Source: Rostrohypoxylon terebratum (Eukaryota; Ascomycota; Sordariomycetes; Xylariales; Hypoxylaceae). From it: DNA of 64,000 nt. Location: NCBI GenBank assembly GCA_022497145.1, contig MU385900.1, positions 62,001 through 126,000 of the forward strand. The letters are read 5' to 3'. Both the position numbers and the translations under genes were made by a program. The notes under the pieces were generated by a model. That model saw only the letters and a program-made list of their open reading frames with translations, was not told the DNA's origin and did not search any database. Below are positions 12,190 to 23,815 of this stretch, piece by piece (within the stretch, counting starts at the first letter, position 1; each line of letters opens with the position of its first letter).

Positions 12190-14023
12190 TTAGATTCGGA
12201 GAATGTCAACGTCTGGAATGCTCCTTTGTCGCTTGTGACCTAGATGGTGCTCCGACGATGCTTTCCTCTTCTGCGACATTGTCGCAAGGGGACTGCTGGC
12301 GAGCTCAGGCATCTTCTGTTTTCGCATCGGAGAGATGGGAACATTGGTGGTAGCGATGCGTCCATCTTTGATGCCGCGGAGAGTGCCTTCGAAATAGGGA
12401 CCGGAGAACGCGAGTGACTCACGTGTAGCTTTACTACGGCTAATTAACTTATGATTCACTTGGTCTCGACGAAATGCGCCAACAATGTTGGCATTGTGAT
12501 TGAAATGGTTGAGAAGGTCGGTTACATCACTGTTCGCAGTGCTAGGACGGCCGGGGGTGCGACCAGGGGTGTAGTATATTTGGTCGTCTACTTCGTCATG
12601 GTCAAGTACTTTCTCTGCCTCAGACGAATCGTCGTCGTCGTCGTCCAGAGTGATGAAATCTTCCAACTTGAGACTCTTCTCAGCCTCATCGACGACTTGG
12701 TCATCAGATTCGGAGGTTTCAATCACATTGCCGTCGGGAGTCTGGACATACCAGGCTTCGGCTGGGCCGACGGCATGGCTGTTCATGAAATCCCCATATG
12801 TGCTAGAGGATATCATGCCACTCATCATGATACTGCCGGGGTTGCTAAGGATAGGAGAGGACTGGGCTGGTTCAAAGTATTGAAAGTTGAACTGCTCTGG
12901 AGAGAGGTCGAAGCCTCTGCCTCTCATGGCTTGATGAGTAAAAATCATCATCTTGCCGGTTCTAGGATTTAAAATCGCGATGGGTTTCTTGCTAGACTTG
13001 TCAAGATCGAACCGGCCGACACGTGGTTGGCCACGGCGAGGGCGAATAAGTGTCACGACATCCGAATCAGAATCATCGTCCACGGCTTCCCGTCGAACCT
13101 TACGTCGAACGGGTTTCTCAGGCGGATCTTCTTCATCGGTGGTATCCCCATCAGCTAAGCGGGGGGAGATTAGCACATATCTATATACAGGCTGGGTTGA
13201 GTTCTATTCACTCACTTTGATATCCATCAAGGGAGACGTCGTCATTCTCGGATGAGTCGGCTGGCGTGTTGACAGCAGTTGATTGGTCGTGGCTTGTCAT
13301 AGGGGTAGCGACTGGTGTGCTATCGTCTTCTCCGATCTCCTTAAGGAAAGCCTCATAATCTGAGGTTTCTTGATCAATACTGGTTCCTATCCAGTCCGTA
13401 TCATTGCCGTAATGGTCCCAGAATGCTTCGGAATTAGATGAGTCGTAGGGGTCCGGATCATGTTCAATTTCTCGGCGGAAAGATGGGTCTAAGATGCTCT
13501 TATCAACGAAGAGATCAGGGAAGAAACCATGGTCTATATCATCATCGGTTTCAGTCGAGTCCCCGTCGGACGAATCATCGGGGATATCAAAGCGGACACG
13601 ACGCTCCGTGCTAGTATATCCCTGATCGATAGTCAAATCATCATCGGCATCCGCGTCAGACGAGATGCCATCCCAGCTAGCATTCTCGTCCACGTCGTCA
13701 TCATCACCTTCGTAGTGATCTTCGTCGTCTTCGTCGTCGTCGTTATCATCTTCATCATCATCGTCCTGTTCATCCTCATTGCCACGCGGCCGAGGGGAGG
13801 TAGAACTGCGGATAATTTGCTGCAGTTCGTCGGAGAGAATGTGCTCCTCCTCGGCCGCAACTACATCCTCCTCGTCGTCATCTTCGGAATCACTAATGTC
13901 TTCGACTCCAGAATAACCGCTCTCATCAGATAGGTCGAGCGACGATGAGGCGTCGGAACCCCGACGTTTAGAGACCTTGGCCGGGGTAGTCGGTGGCCTC
14001 TGTTGACGCACGTTCCGTGACAT
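12190..14023 (-). CDS. Highly acidic, probably nuclear, conserved fungal protein
   Basis: Function unknown. Exons (reading leftwards) 14023-13216 and 13154-12190, intron with GTGAGT...TTAG; 590 residues. The first 270 residues are dominated by Asp/Glu and Ser, with a nearly pure D/E run at about 85-120. The second exon holds a basic patch (KPVRRKVRRE) and a well-ordered, probably conserved core (LIRPRRGQPRVGRFDLD, AILNPRTGKMMIFTHQ). A second acidic stretch (LDDDDDDSSEAE) and a C-terminal basic segment (MSQKRKASSEHHLGHKRQR), a good nuclear-localisation candidate, follow. TPGRTPGRP and STSPRP suggest phosphorylation sites. A chromatin or histone-chaperone-like role would fit the composition but is only a guess. 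Confidence 0.8.
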
Positions 14024-14500
14024 CGTGATATGTATGTGCTAGTTGTAGGAGATATGTGAGATGTGCAGGGGTTTACAAGGGATCCACCCCCGGACTCGGG
14101 AGTGAGGGGATCGAGGTAAACGGCGGTGAAGCCCGACCGATATTCGAGAACGACCGACAAAATTGTGGTCCCTCGGAAATATAGAACCTGATGCCGTATA
14201 GTCGGGTCGAAGTTGTGTCCCTTTTTGAGGGTTTGACCCGGGGTATGTTGTAGCAATAGCGTGTAAGTAGCGTGTAAGACGAGGGATGAAGACGAGAAAA
14301 AAAAATCTCTTCGTCACCAGATGGGAAAATCGTAAACGCCCGCAATCAATGGGCAATATGCGCAATAATTCTAGTAGGTTTTCAGGCTTCCGATCAGTAC
14401 CCTTTGGTAAGAAAAGGGCAGACAAGACAGTGAAAGCCTGTATAACTTCGTCGAGTGTCGAATTGTCGAATTTGGATTGAATATCTCGGTGAACTGTTGG

Positions 14501-14540
14501 ACTGAGGGACACGCCTGGGATGTCAAACGTGTCCCTCAGT
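14501..14540. repeat. Perfect 13-bp inverted repeat with 14-nt spacer
   Basis: ACTGAGGGACACG at 14501-14513 pairs exactly with CGTGTCCCTCAGT at 14528-14540. It lies about 480 bases upstream of the acidic protein gene, so it may form a hairpin in DNA or in a long leader RNA. Confidence 0.85.
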
Positions 14541-17500
14541 GGGTATTTACAGCTCAGCGACGGCCGAAGGCATTGTCTCGACGAAGTTTGATATATTCTA
14601 ATTGGTAACTTTTCTTGATAGCTTTTGTTATGCGACTTCGTTGTCTTGAGGTGGTTGAGTTTTCCTTGGAGGAAAAAGTTGAAGGGGAGAAAAAAAAAGA
14701 TTCCTCTCCATTCGTTTGCTACTAAACTTTTTTTTTTTTTTACTTTGGCTGTTCCATTAGTGGGGTGATCCACCCCGATTTGTCTGCCGCCGTGCGTAAG
14801 ATTGGCTATACCCTTTTTGGAGTCAAAGTTATTGGCACGGAGCAAGTTGCAGTGCAGTAACGCAGGGATTGTATGATCTTATGGGGTCTCTGCAAGCTCT
14901 GCAAGAGAAAAAAAAAACCCCAAAACCCCACTAGAGCTTTTACTGTGTTAGGACGATTTGAATTATTCCTCCTACTTCGTACGTCTCCATCCCATCTCCA
15001 TCCAGCTCCATCCACCTTCCATCCACCTTCCATCATAGTACAACTTTCGACATCAAAATACATACTATGTAATAAGGGTCTGTCGCGCCCGTCACCGCCT
15101 TTTCTTACTTGCATCAACCTACAGCATAACTAGAGCCTAAAACTCAATCGTCACCCCTGAGTGGTTATTTTGAGGTCTACTTGCTGCTGTTTAGCGCTAA
15201 TTCGATGTTCCAAGCCGTTTGAACAGTGGATATCATCAGTCTCTCCCTAGTGGCAATGATCCAATACGATTGCCATTCAAAAAAAATAAACAGAGAAGAT
15301 CCTGAACATCCTATGTTCCACTGCTTGCACCGTACACTAGAGGTACACGATGGATGCAATTCTGGTCTGAGGTCTCCACGGTATCCATAGATCCACCGAA
15401 AGCTTGTACGATTTCTGGAGGAGTTCTTGGTCCTAGTGACGCATTTGGCGAAGAGTCATATTCTTCTTTTTTTTTCAGAGATGACACACATGAAGCCCCT
15501 CTTTACCCCTCTGAAAGAAGTAGCAAGTACTCTCAGGGATTTCCAAGGTTGGTTTTACCTTCTTGCTTGTACGTTCAGTGCTAGCAGACAATATAGTAAT
15601 ATCATAGATGAATTGGAGATAGCCCTGGAGCTTGCCTACTCTAACGTGATGAGGCTACTTTTACATCACTCGAGTATCCATCCAGGTAGGTATAGATGTA
15701 CATAGGACCCTGAAAATTGTAATAGTTAGCTTCCTGATCTAGACGCCGTTCCGAGTGGCTGGCTGTTCATACAATTACTATGTCACTTGCGGGTATATAT
15801 GAAATGGGTTGTAACCCTCGTTTTTTTTTTGGAATACCGTGGATGGCACGTGTGGTATGAATTGAAATGCTTTCTTGTGCGGACTTCCACGGCCAGAAAC
15901 TGATAATTAAGCGAGATGGAGATATTGTACACGTATAACCAGATGTAGAGCATCCCACGATGTATGTACATGCTCCATAGGCACCTACAGGCTACTTGAG
16001 TCTTGCATATCTACCTGGATGCGACTGGAAGCAATCGAATATCTGATCCACTCCCGAGATTCTCCATCGACCCATGTTGCTCTTCGACATCAACATATGC
16101 TCATTTATCTCCACCTAATACCGGGTTTTCACTCGAGTGTTGAGAGGAACTCCAACAAAAATTTTCAAGACGATCAGTCGAGGTACGTAGATGGTGTACC
16201 CATGTGAAAGAAGATCTTCCTTCATCGGATAAGTTGCTTTTTCACCCCTCCGTTTTTTTTTTACCATTTCTGTTCGGTGTGGACCAGTATCAACACTATA
16301 AACACTATTCCTCCACTTCGACTCACGATATCATCAGTGACGTGCATTTTGCATGCAATCGAGATCTATCATTCTAGAATTATGATTCATATCAATCTAA
16401 CAATGGGTTTCTAGTGGACTAAATTGGGTTCGTCAATGAATGGTCTCTCCTACGTAAAAGTACGAATATATATATCAATGTTGACAAGTCATTGCGAGAG
16501 ATGCATGTCATGAAATTGAAACTGTCTAATTTGGCCTTGAGCCAGCCAAGAATACCTAGGTATGTAGGTAGACTCGGAAGCCCTTGCTGGCTGCTTATGC
16601 AGGCGGGCAGCTAGCGCAATGACTTGACTCACGTCTCGGGTGTCATTCTCATTGGCCATGTGCAAGATTTTCCTTACAAAAAAGTCTGTCGTCCTATTAA
16701 ATCAACAGCCATGTACTGATGAAGTAGCTCTAAGACGTGGCCGTCGTTACTCAAGGCGTTCTGCCGGGAAAAGGGGTATGGCACAAGTTGGAACCGAAGG
16801 CACGCTCAAGTTGGTCTAGCGATCAGTGCGAAGGACTATCTACATTACGCGGGTGGCGGATGGTGTAGGTAGCCCTGGAAATAATACGACGCTTCCTGTT
16901 GTACTCCCTCACCCGCCTCATCAACCGGGATTCTAGAATGACTCTTCCGATCTTCCCGTCTTCCTCACGTCCTTACACAAGGTACGGATCGCAACGAAAA
17001 TAAAGTGGGTGTTCGCGTCACCTGGAGGCAGTGTAATACCAGGGACACGGTGGGAGCGATCGTGGGCAAGCCCAGAGAATGCGCTCCCTCGGTACAAAAA
17101 TAAGAATAATCACGATTGAGTTCAAGTAGAACTCTTTCAGAGATTAAACTGAAAAGAACAGATACTACACTTGATCTAAGCCAAAACTGTATTATCATCA
17201 TTAGCATCATGATTCAATGGTTCAATGGTTCGAGAGCGTGGCAATATCATGATATGGGGGATGGTGGTCACTTACGGCAAAGAGAGCTGAAGAAGAAAAG
17301 AAGAGAAAAAGTAAAGTCCAAGAGAGGAAATGTTCTTTTATCACCTTGGGTGAGTGGGGCACCGTAGGGGGGTGGTCTGGCGGTCAAGGCGGGGGACGAG
17401 CCGCACTGGCACTGGCATTGGCAGAAACCTTGACTAAGGTTGTTTGCTCGCCGGGCGTGCTGCCAAGTACTAGTAGGTACTTAGGTACAATACAGTACTA

Positions 17501-17979
17501 GGGAGCATCAGCCTCGATTGGTGGGTCGCGAATGTGGCTTGCGTTGGATTGCAGGGCAGCGAGGACAGGTGTCGGCAGGTCCAAACGGTTGCCGGCGAAA
17601 CAAACACCTTCCAAAGTAAATATTGACCCGCGCATGTGCAACATGCATAATAATAGCAGAAAATACAAAGTTACAAATTTGTACTATTAGAATTTATACC
17701 TATCCACTTGGATAATGGATAACATTCAACCTCCAACCATTTTTCATGACCACCTCGAATACAACATTAAACCCATCCAAACTGTTGCATTCGCCTTATA
17801 CGGAATATTTCTTGCATTGTAAAACGACGTACAATTCTACAGGCCAATTTGTGCACCTTTCTCTACTGCACACTGCACACTGCACGTACGAAGTATACTA
17901 CATGTACAGCATATGCTGTAATTGAATTCGCATAACATTGAACAATTTTTCGATCCTTCTCACCGCTTCGCACCTTTTT

Positions 17980-18007
17980 CAGGAGTCAGGAGTCAGGAGT
18001 TAGGAGT
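17980..18007. repeat. Tandem repeat, four copies of [CT]AGGAGT
   Basis: Three copies of CAGGAGT and one TAGGAGT, ending 53 bases before the kinesin start codon, so probably in its 5' leader. Confidence 0.85.
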
Positions 18008-18060
18008 CAGTACATACTAGTAGTACCGCATCAACCCGTCACCCGTCATCCAACACTATC

Positions 18061-20770
18061 ATGGAACCGGCTCAAAAAGGGCACGCGAACCTTTTTCAGG
18101 TCTACCTGAGATTGCGTCCTCCGCCATCTACCAACTCCAATGCCGAACGTTTCCTGCTCGTCGAAGAGCCTGCCGAACATGACGCGCCCACACACATAAC
18201 ATTAAACCCTCCAAACGATCGAAGACGAGCGATCGAGAAGTTTGCATTTACTCGGGTCTTCGAAGAGGATGCTACACAGCTTGACCTGTTTCAGGGTACT
18301 AAAGTGCTTCCTTTGGTGGAGGGAGTGTTAGCACCTCATGGAGGTGATGGCACAGATGGCTTGCTGGCAACTTTGGGCGTCACAGGTTCGGGAAAGGTGT
18401 GTATGGCTAAGGCGTCGTGAAGTGAAATGACAAGATAACGAGAATTGGTGTATTTACTAATCACGGTATGGCTGGTTAGACACATACCATGCTTGGTTCT
18501 AAAAACCAACGTGGCTTAACCCAACTTGCTCTCGATGTAGTGTTCCGATCCATCGATTCAAATATTGTTGATTGCGACACCTCTCCCACATTAGAAGCTA
18601 GCTTAAGAGCTTCAGATGCATCCGAAGCATCTATCTATTCAGCTCCCGCCTTCCTCGAAACAGTGTACAGCGACTTCAATGGGCCATCTAGAGCTGGGTC
18701 CAGAGCTGCAACGCCAATGATTGTAGGCCCCCCGAACAATTTTGCTCGACCTTCCGTCGTCAACTTCACTCCTTCTCTTCCTGGTCGATTTCCAGATAGC
18801 CCACAGAGCATCCGAGTTGTTAGTCCAATGGATGACTCGTCAAGAATAACCCTACTCCGAACACCTCCTAGTCAACGGGAGGTTAAGATTAAGATGCCGC
18901 CAAAATCGACGCAAGTTGCGTACGTCAAGCCAAAGTTGGCCGAGTCTCCGTCACCCAAGAAACATTACATGTTTCTTACCTCAGCTGCCAAAAACAAGAA
19001 GACCGTTACTAAAACTCCAGTCAAGGGCGATTACTCCTTACCACCGATGCAAACTCCGAGACGATATCTGCAACGGATGTCCGCCCTCCCTCAAGCTCCC
19101 GATATTAGTTCAGTGCGAGCGTCCTGCGACCCATCCGCCGAATATGCCATCGTTATCTCCATGTACGAAGTATATAATGACCGAATCTTCGACCTCCTAA
19201 CACCTCCGATCAAGTCGAATGCCACGAAGGAATACCGTCGACGCCCACTCCTCTTCAAGCCCACAGAGTTGTCTCCTGATCGTAAAGTTGTGGCTGGGCT
19301 TCGAAAGATTATATGTGGCAGCCTCAATGAAGCGTTGATGGTTCTTGAGGCTGGGCTGCACGAACGACGAGTCGCCGGCACGGGTAGTAACAGTGTCTCG
19401 TCGAGAAGTCATGGGTTCTTCTGTGTCGAGGTTAAGAAGAGGCGTCGTGGCCGTACTAGTGGAAGATGGGGTACCAGCACACTCAGCATTGTTGATTTGG
19501 CTGGTAGTGAACGAGCCAGAGACGCCAAGACTCAAGGCGCCACGCTGGCAGAGGCTGGTAAGATCAACGAAAGTCTGATGTATCTCGGACAATGCCTACA
19601 GATGCAAAGTGATGCTAGCAACGCTACAAAGGTACGTATAATGCTCCACCAGTAAATCGATGGGGCCTTACTGACCGCCGATGATAGCCCAACTTAGTTC
19701 CTTTCCGTCAATGTAAGCTCACCGAGTTGCTTTTCTCCAATTCGTTCCCCTCTGCTTCGCAATCACATTCGCAATCACATTCCGCTGTAAGCAGACGTGC
19801 GCCTCAGAAGGCCGTCATGATCGTTACTGCCGATCCATTGGGCGATTTCAACGCAACCTCTCAGATCCTTAGATACAGTGCTCTAGCTCGCGAGGTCACT
19901 GTTCCACGTATCCCCTCTATCACCTCTACCATCTTGGCAAACACTACGGGACAATCAGGTCAATCAGAGTCGAGCGTGGGCTCTTGCAGCCCTACGAGCT
20001 CGCCTGTCATGTCTCATCAAAGGCCCTACTATCAGCCCTCCAATTCCCACAACTCCCACAATCGGATGTTCTCGCCTATATCCGACAACGAGCGAGCAAC
20101 TATGGAGAATGCGGCACTGGAAATTGCTAGGATGGCGGAGATCATCGATCAGTTGAACACCGAGCTGGCACGGGAAACAGAAGAACGTATGACCGCCGAG
20201 GCGCACTTGTTATCTATGGAAGACCGCTTCGCAGATCTCGAGCAGGAAATCCGGGAAGAATGCTACGCGGATTTCGAGCAACGTCTCTCCTTGGAAATGG
20301 CACGCTGGAAGGCATCGCAAACCCTTGAGCAGGAGCGTGGTGAAGAGCACTGGGATCGCAAGGTTGAGGTGTTGGCTCGAAGCGTCGGCGCGGTTACTGT
20401 TACGGCGCCGAGCTCCGACGACGACGATGTTGAAAACGAGGACAAAGAGAACATTCTCATCGAGAACTTAGAAGAAGAGAACGAGCGATTACGACGAGAG
20501 GTCTTGATCTTGAAGCGCGAGCTCTCCGGACGCACGCCAAGCAGACGTTCACCCCTTCAAGAGAGGGGCGACGTGCCCAGCACTAGATCCTCTACGGTAG
20601 GAGCTGACCCTATGTCGGGGCTCGGAAACCGCATGGAGCAGCTACGCATGAATGGTGGCGAGGAGAAGAAGGTCCTCAAGGTTTCGAGCAGCGGCAGTCC
20701 CCAGAAGAAAGTTCGCAAGCTGCCTGCTAGAAAGTGGGAGGGTGTCGGTGCTGATGACGAGTTGAGCTAA
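18061..20770 (+). CDS. Kinesin motor protein, probably kinesin-6 (Klp9/MKLP-like)
   Basis: Microtubule motor ATPase. Exons 18061-18396, 18480-19631 and 19688-20770; 856 residues. The motor domain shows the P-loop GVTGSGKTHT (106-115, the canonical Q replaced by V), switch I NSVSSRSH (about 416-423), switch II DLAGSE (about 451-456) and KLTELL. Between helix alpha2 (about residue 138) and strand beta4 (YAIVISMYEVYNDRIFDLL, about 333) there is an insertion of about 190 residues, rich in Ser/Thr-Pro and basic residues. A long insertion at loop 6 is the hallmark of kinesin-6, which organises the spindle midzone. After the motor, a coiled coil runs at about 600-700 (ENAALEIARMAEIIDQLNTE onward), with a second short one at about 755-785. 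The Ser/Pro-rich tail suggests cell-cycle phosphorylation. Subfamily assignment is inference from the insertion. Confidence 0.9.
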
Positions 20771-21555
20771 GTTAAGACTCGAATAATGTGAAAATGATGT
20801 GATACGAAATGGTGTGGACTGAGACGGACCGGATATCAAGGTTATGAAGATGATCAATAGGCCCTATGGTCCATGATCGTGCTGGTGGTCGATGAACGGG
20901 GTGGATGATGACGGTTGCTGGTTATTAATGATAAACTAAACTGAACTCGGGAAGCTGAAGTACACCGAATTGGGTTGAGTTAAGGATACCCCTATGCCTT
21001 CCTGCTTTCTTTTTCTGCTGTAGTTTGCTTCAGTATCAGGCGTGTTAGCTTTCAGGCTGGCTATATTTCCTCATGGGCTTTTACGTTTCTACTGTGGGAG
21101 TTTGGCTCTCTACATTGATTGTTGTTGCACTCTATATTTATTATGCGTCCGGATGGCCGCGGGTTCATCATAATCACCTCAATTACATAACCAAGCAACT
21201 GGGGAGCCTAACCAAATCCACAGATAACTAAATGATGTCTTGTTCATGACCATTTCCATACATTACTTTTCCGATATTGTGTTACCTGTAAAACTACAAA
21301 CATCTCGTTTTGGGTTTCCCATTCTCTCCCACTGGGCCCCTCAGGTTTTATCATAGTCTCTTACGTTCCTGGGCACATAGTTTCGAATCATGATTCATAT
21401 GCCAGAAGGAGGAAACTTCCAAAAGGGACTTATTGGATCATATATATAAGTAAGTATACCTCGGTTATCTACCTAGTAGCTAGCCTCTCTTTGGGTAACT
21501 TTTGAGGGCCAAGTCTCGATATTGAGGTTGCGATATTAGCGCTGATTGCAACATG

Positions 21556-21697
21556 GCAGAACGGCCTCAGAAAAAGTGCCCCTTGTATTAATAGCACTGT
21601 ATTTTACTGTGCTTACTTAGATGGACTATTGGTGGGATGGGTACAGTGTATCACAGTATTATTACTACATAGGGCACTTTTTCCGAGGTCGTTCTGC
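21556..21697. mobile_element. Foldback / MITE-like element, 142 bp
   Basis: The left end (21556-21581, beginning GCAGAACGGCCTCAG) and the reverse complement of the right end (21672-21697, beginning GCAGAACGACCTCGG) agree at 24 of 26 positions. Weaker pairing continues inward for about 30 more bases (TAATA, ACTGT, ACTGT). Both ends are bordered by ATG (21553-21555 and 21698-21700), a possible target-site duplication. There is no room for a transposase, so this looks like a non-autonomous terminal-inverted-repeat element. The superfamily cannot be told from the ends by eye. Confidence 0.7.
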
Positions 21698-23628
21698 ATG
21701 GGGATATAGGTAAGAAATTTACAGATCTTGTCGGAGAATATGTTCTCATACCCTCCTAGATAAGTCATTTGCCCCATGGGCTCATATTTCTGACTTGTTG
21801 ATTAAGGAGTTGTGCATGACTAGCTTCTCAGTAGGTAGCCCTTCAGGTCGTTGCAATCGTCCAACAGCGGAACTTAGCGTCTATGAGGCGCTTATAGAGT
21901 ATATTAACTCTCAACATGAGTGTCTAGCGAAGGACCCTTAATTTCTATAGTCGACACTGCCCCATTGAGTGGTCTAGATCAACAGAGGAGGCGAAGACGT
22001 GAATTGCAAATTATCCCACCGCGCTAAGGCAACATGGTTTCATTCTACTTGCGAATGGCAACATCTATGAGGTAAAACCTTTGCGAATGACTGGATGTTA
22101 ACCGGGCGTCGGATGCATTCCGTCTTTCGCTTCGATAATCTGATATTGTGCGGCTAGGTGCCTAAAGTCATCTCTCCATTCTGCGCCTAGGTGGGTTGGT
22201 TGAATACTGTCGCGCATGAGCCAAGACACAGAGCTCATCTGATTCCCTGTTTATAGAATAGGATCTATATCGCCGAGCATCGCGGGCCGTCGTTATTGGT
22301 GTATAAAGTCCTCATCCCACCGCCGTGTCGCGGGAGGACTAGAAATAGCTAGGCGTGAAGATGTTCGGCTTAGAATTAGACCGGATCTTGGCAAGTTGGT
22401 CACTTGCTGTGATGAAGTTTTGGCGTTTGGAGTTTGGACGAACCATACCACGCGAGGACCTGCATGAAGTATACTCCAAGACCTGGAGGGCTACCCTAGG
22501 GCTGTCCAAAGGGGACAGGCATCAATTGGCTAAAGATATTGGATAGGATAGTAGCAAGTGCCTTTATAATACCAGGTCTCTCTTTACGGAGCGTACCAGA
22601 CTTGGCGTCCGTTGCATCCTTGGATAATATCGACAGATATTTTCCACGACCCCAGTCTCGGCATCATAGACGTTAACGGCATTTCGAACTGTCGATCGTT
22701 TCCCTTAGCAACCCTCTCGTCCAATACCGTCGCTCTATTGGGTTACACCAGATCTCGCTGCTGAGATCCCCTCGTGCGGTGGCGCCGCTGACATGGCTAA
22801 AACCCAGGCGCACCGAAGCTCATACACAATTTTGAAAGATTTGGGTGCCCATTGCGTGATTCGTTTCTTCACGATAATGCCTCATATCATCATAACTCAT
22901 GGTCACCGTCTCACGATGCAAATTCGGAGGTATGGTACGACTGATCATGGCTTTGGCTTCGCGTCATCTCCGTTGTTTGGACTCGCTTAAGGCTCCGGCG
23001 GAGGAATCGTCCTCCGTTCTAGTGCGAATGTTTCTTCACGAGGCCCCGCTACGCTATCTCGTTTCCAATCCATAGCGGCGGTTCCATCTCCGGGATGGAC
23101 ATAACGGGCCGCAGTCCCATCACTGAGGCAGATGCGTCCATCTTGCCATGCCTCGCGCCCCCCGAATCAACGTCTCTCCCCATCCCCCACAAATACCCCA
23201 GGTTACTTCGGGCCATGATCCTGAAACTTATACCATCCAATCTATATTGAATCGGAAATATGTAGTGAGCCCCCCCTAGACATCTAATACCAGTGTCATT
23301 TTTCTTGGTTCATTATTTGGATCGTCACACCCGTCAAACGCGCCCGTCTCATTGGTGCTATCGATCGTGCCAACGTGCGAGTACCGTTTTGGGTAGTGAC
23401 TTGCCATTTCCATCATGTATTGCCTCCCGTGTTTGTATCGTCGCCCCCGATATTCGAGAACAGGCATGGTGTAGGCTGTATTCTGTTCGTGGGGACCAAC
23501 CACAGCCCATCGTTCTCGGAACACCCGCCGGAGCCTAAGGTTGGTAGCATAATTGAGATTTTAATCTAATTCAAAATAGTCAAAGAGCCGAGAAAGTGAG
23601 TGATCGACTGATGCCCTGCCACGATTCG

Positions 23629-23676
23629 ACCTTCTCGAGACGGAGCCTGTTGCCGGCAATATGGAGTCGAGAAGGT
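23629..23676. promoter_or_regulatory. Nested palindromes in the cellobiohydrolase promoter
   Basis: ACCTTCTCGA (23629-23638) and its exact reverse complement TCGAGAAGGT (23667-23676) flank the perfect palindrome TTGCCGGCAA (23650-23659). The block lies just upstream of the TATA box and could bind a dimeric regulator; which one is unknown. Confidence 0.45.
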
Positions 23677-23710
23677 TTATTGCTGGGCGAAACCACCACT
23701 ACCGCTGGTG

Positions 23711-23717
23711 TATATAA
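23711..23717 (+). promoter_or_regulatory. TATA box of the cellobiohydrolase gene
   Basis: TATATAA, 99 bases before the start codon, within a GC-richer context (GGTGTATATAACC). Confidence 0.6.
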
Positions 23718-23815
23718 CCGACTCGAGCCCCAGATACCACTCCATGTTTCCAGTCTTACGCTTCACCATCGCCCTCCAGGTTTAGAACATCTTACCTTGG
23801 TTACACCACAGAAAA

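Larger units (their letters stand above)
14024..18060. other. Intergenic, 4.0 kb, between divergent genes
   Basis: Promoter space for the acidic protein gene (left) and the kinesin gene (right). It contains a perfect 13-bp inverted repeat (14501-14540), a CCATC-rich tract (about 14986-15035), homopolymer A/T runs and a CAGGAGT tandem repeat before the kinesin start (17980-18007). An 807-base frame on the minus strand at 14039-14845 has no recognisable protein text. Confidence 0.55.
20771..23815. other. Intergenic, 3.0 kb
   Basis: Contains the foldback element at 21556-21697 and, at the right, the promoter of the cellobiohydrolase. No supported gene. Two possible carbon-repressor (SYGGRG-type) sites, CCCCAC near 23188 and CCCCAG near 23202, lie upstream of the cellobiohydrolase. 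Confidence 0.55.

Noticed and set aside
12451..12972. Plus-strand frame opposite the acidic protein gene
   Set aside because: Val/Ile runs mirror the Asp-rich coding strand.
14039..14845. 268-codon open frame on the minus strand directly upstream of the acidic protein gene
   Set aside because: Low-complexity text from homopolymer runs (KVKKKKS, GIFFFLPFNFF), no recognisable domain, contains the 13-bp inverted repeat; more likely leader or intergenic.
17210..17240. TGGTTCAATGGTTCAATGGTTCGA as a tRNA B-box
   Set aside because: No matching A-box or acceptor stem; it is a short ATGGTTCA duplication.
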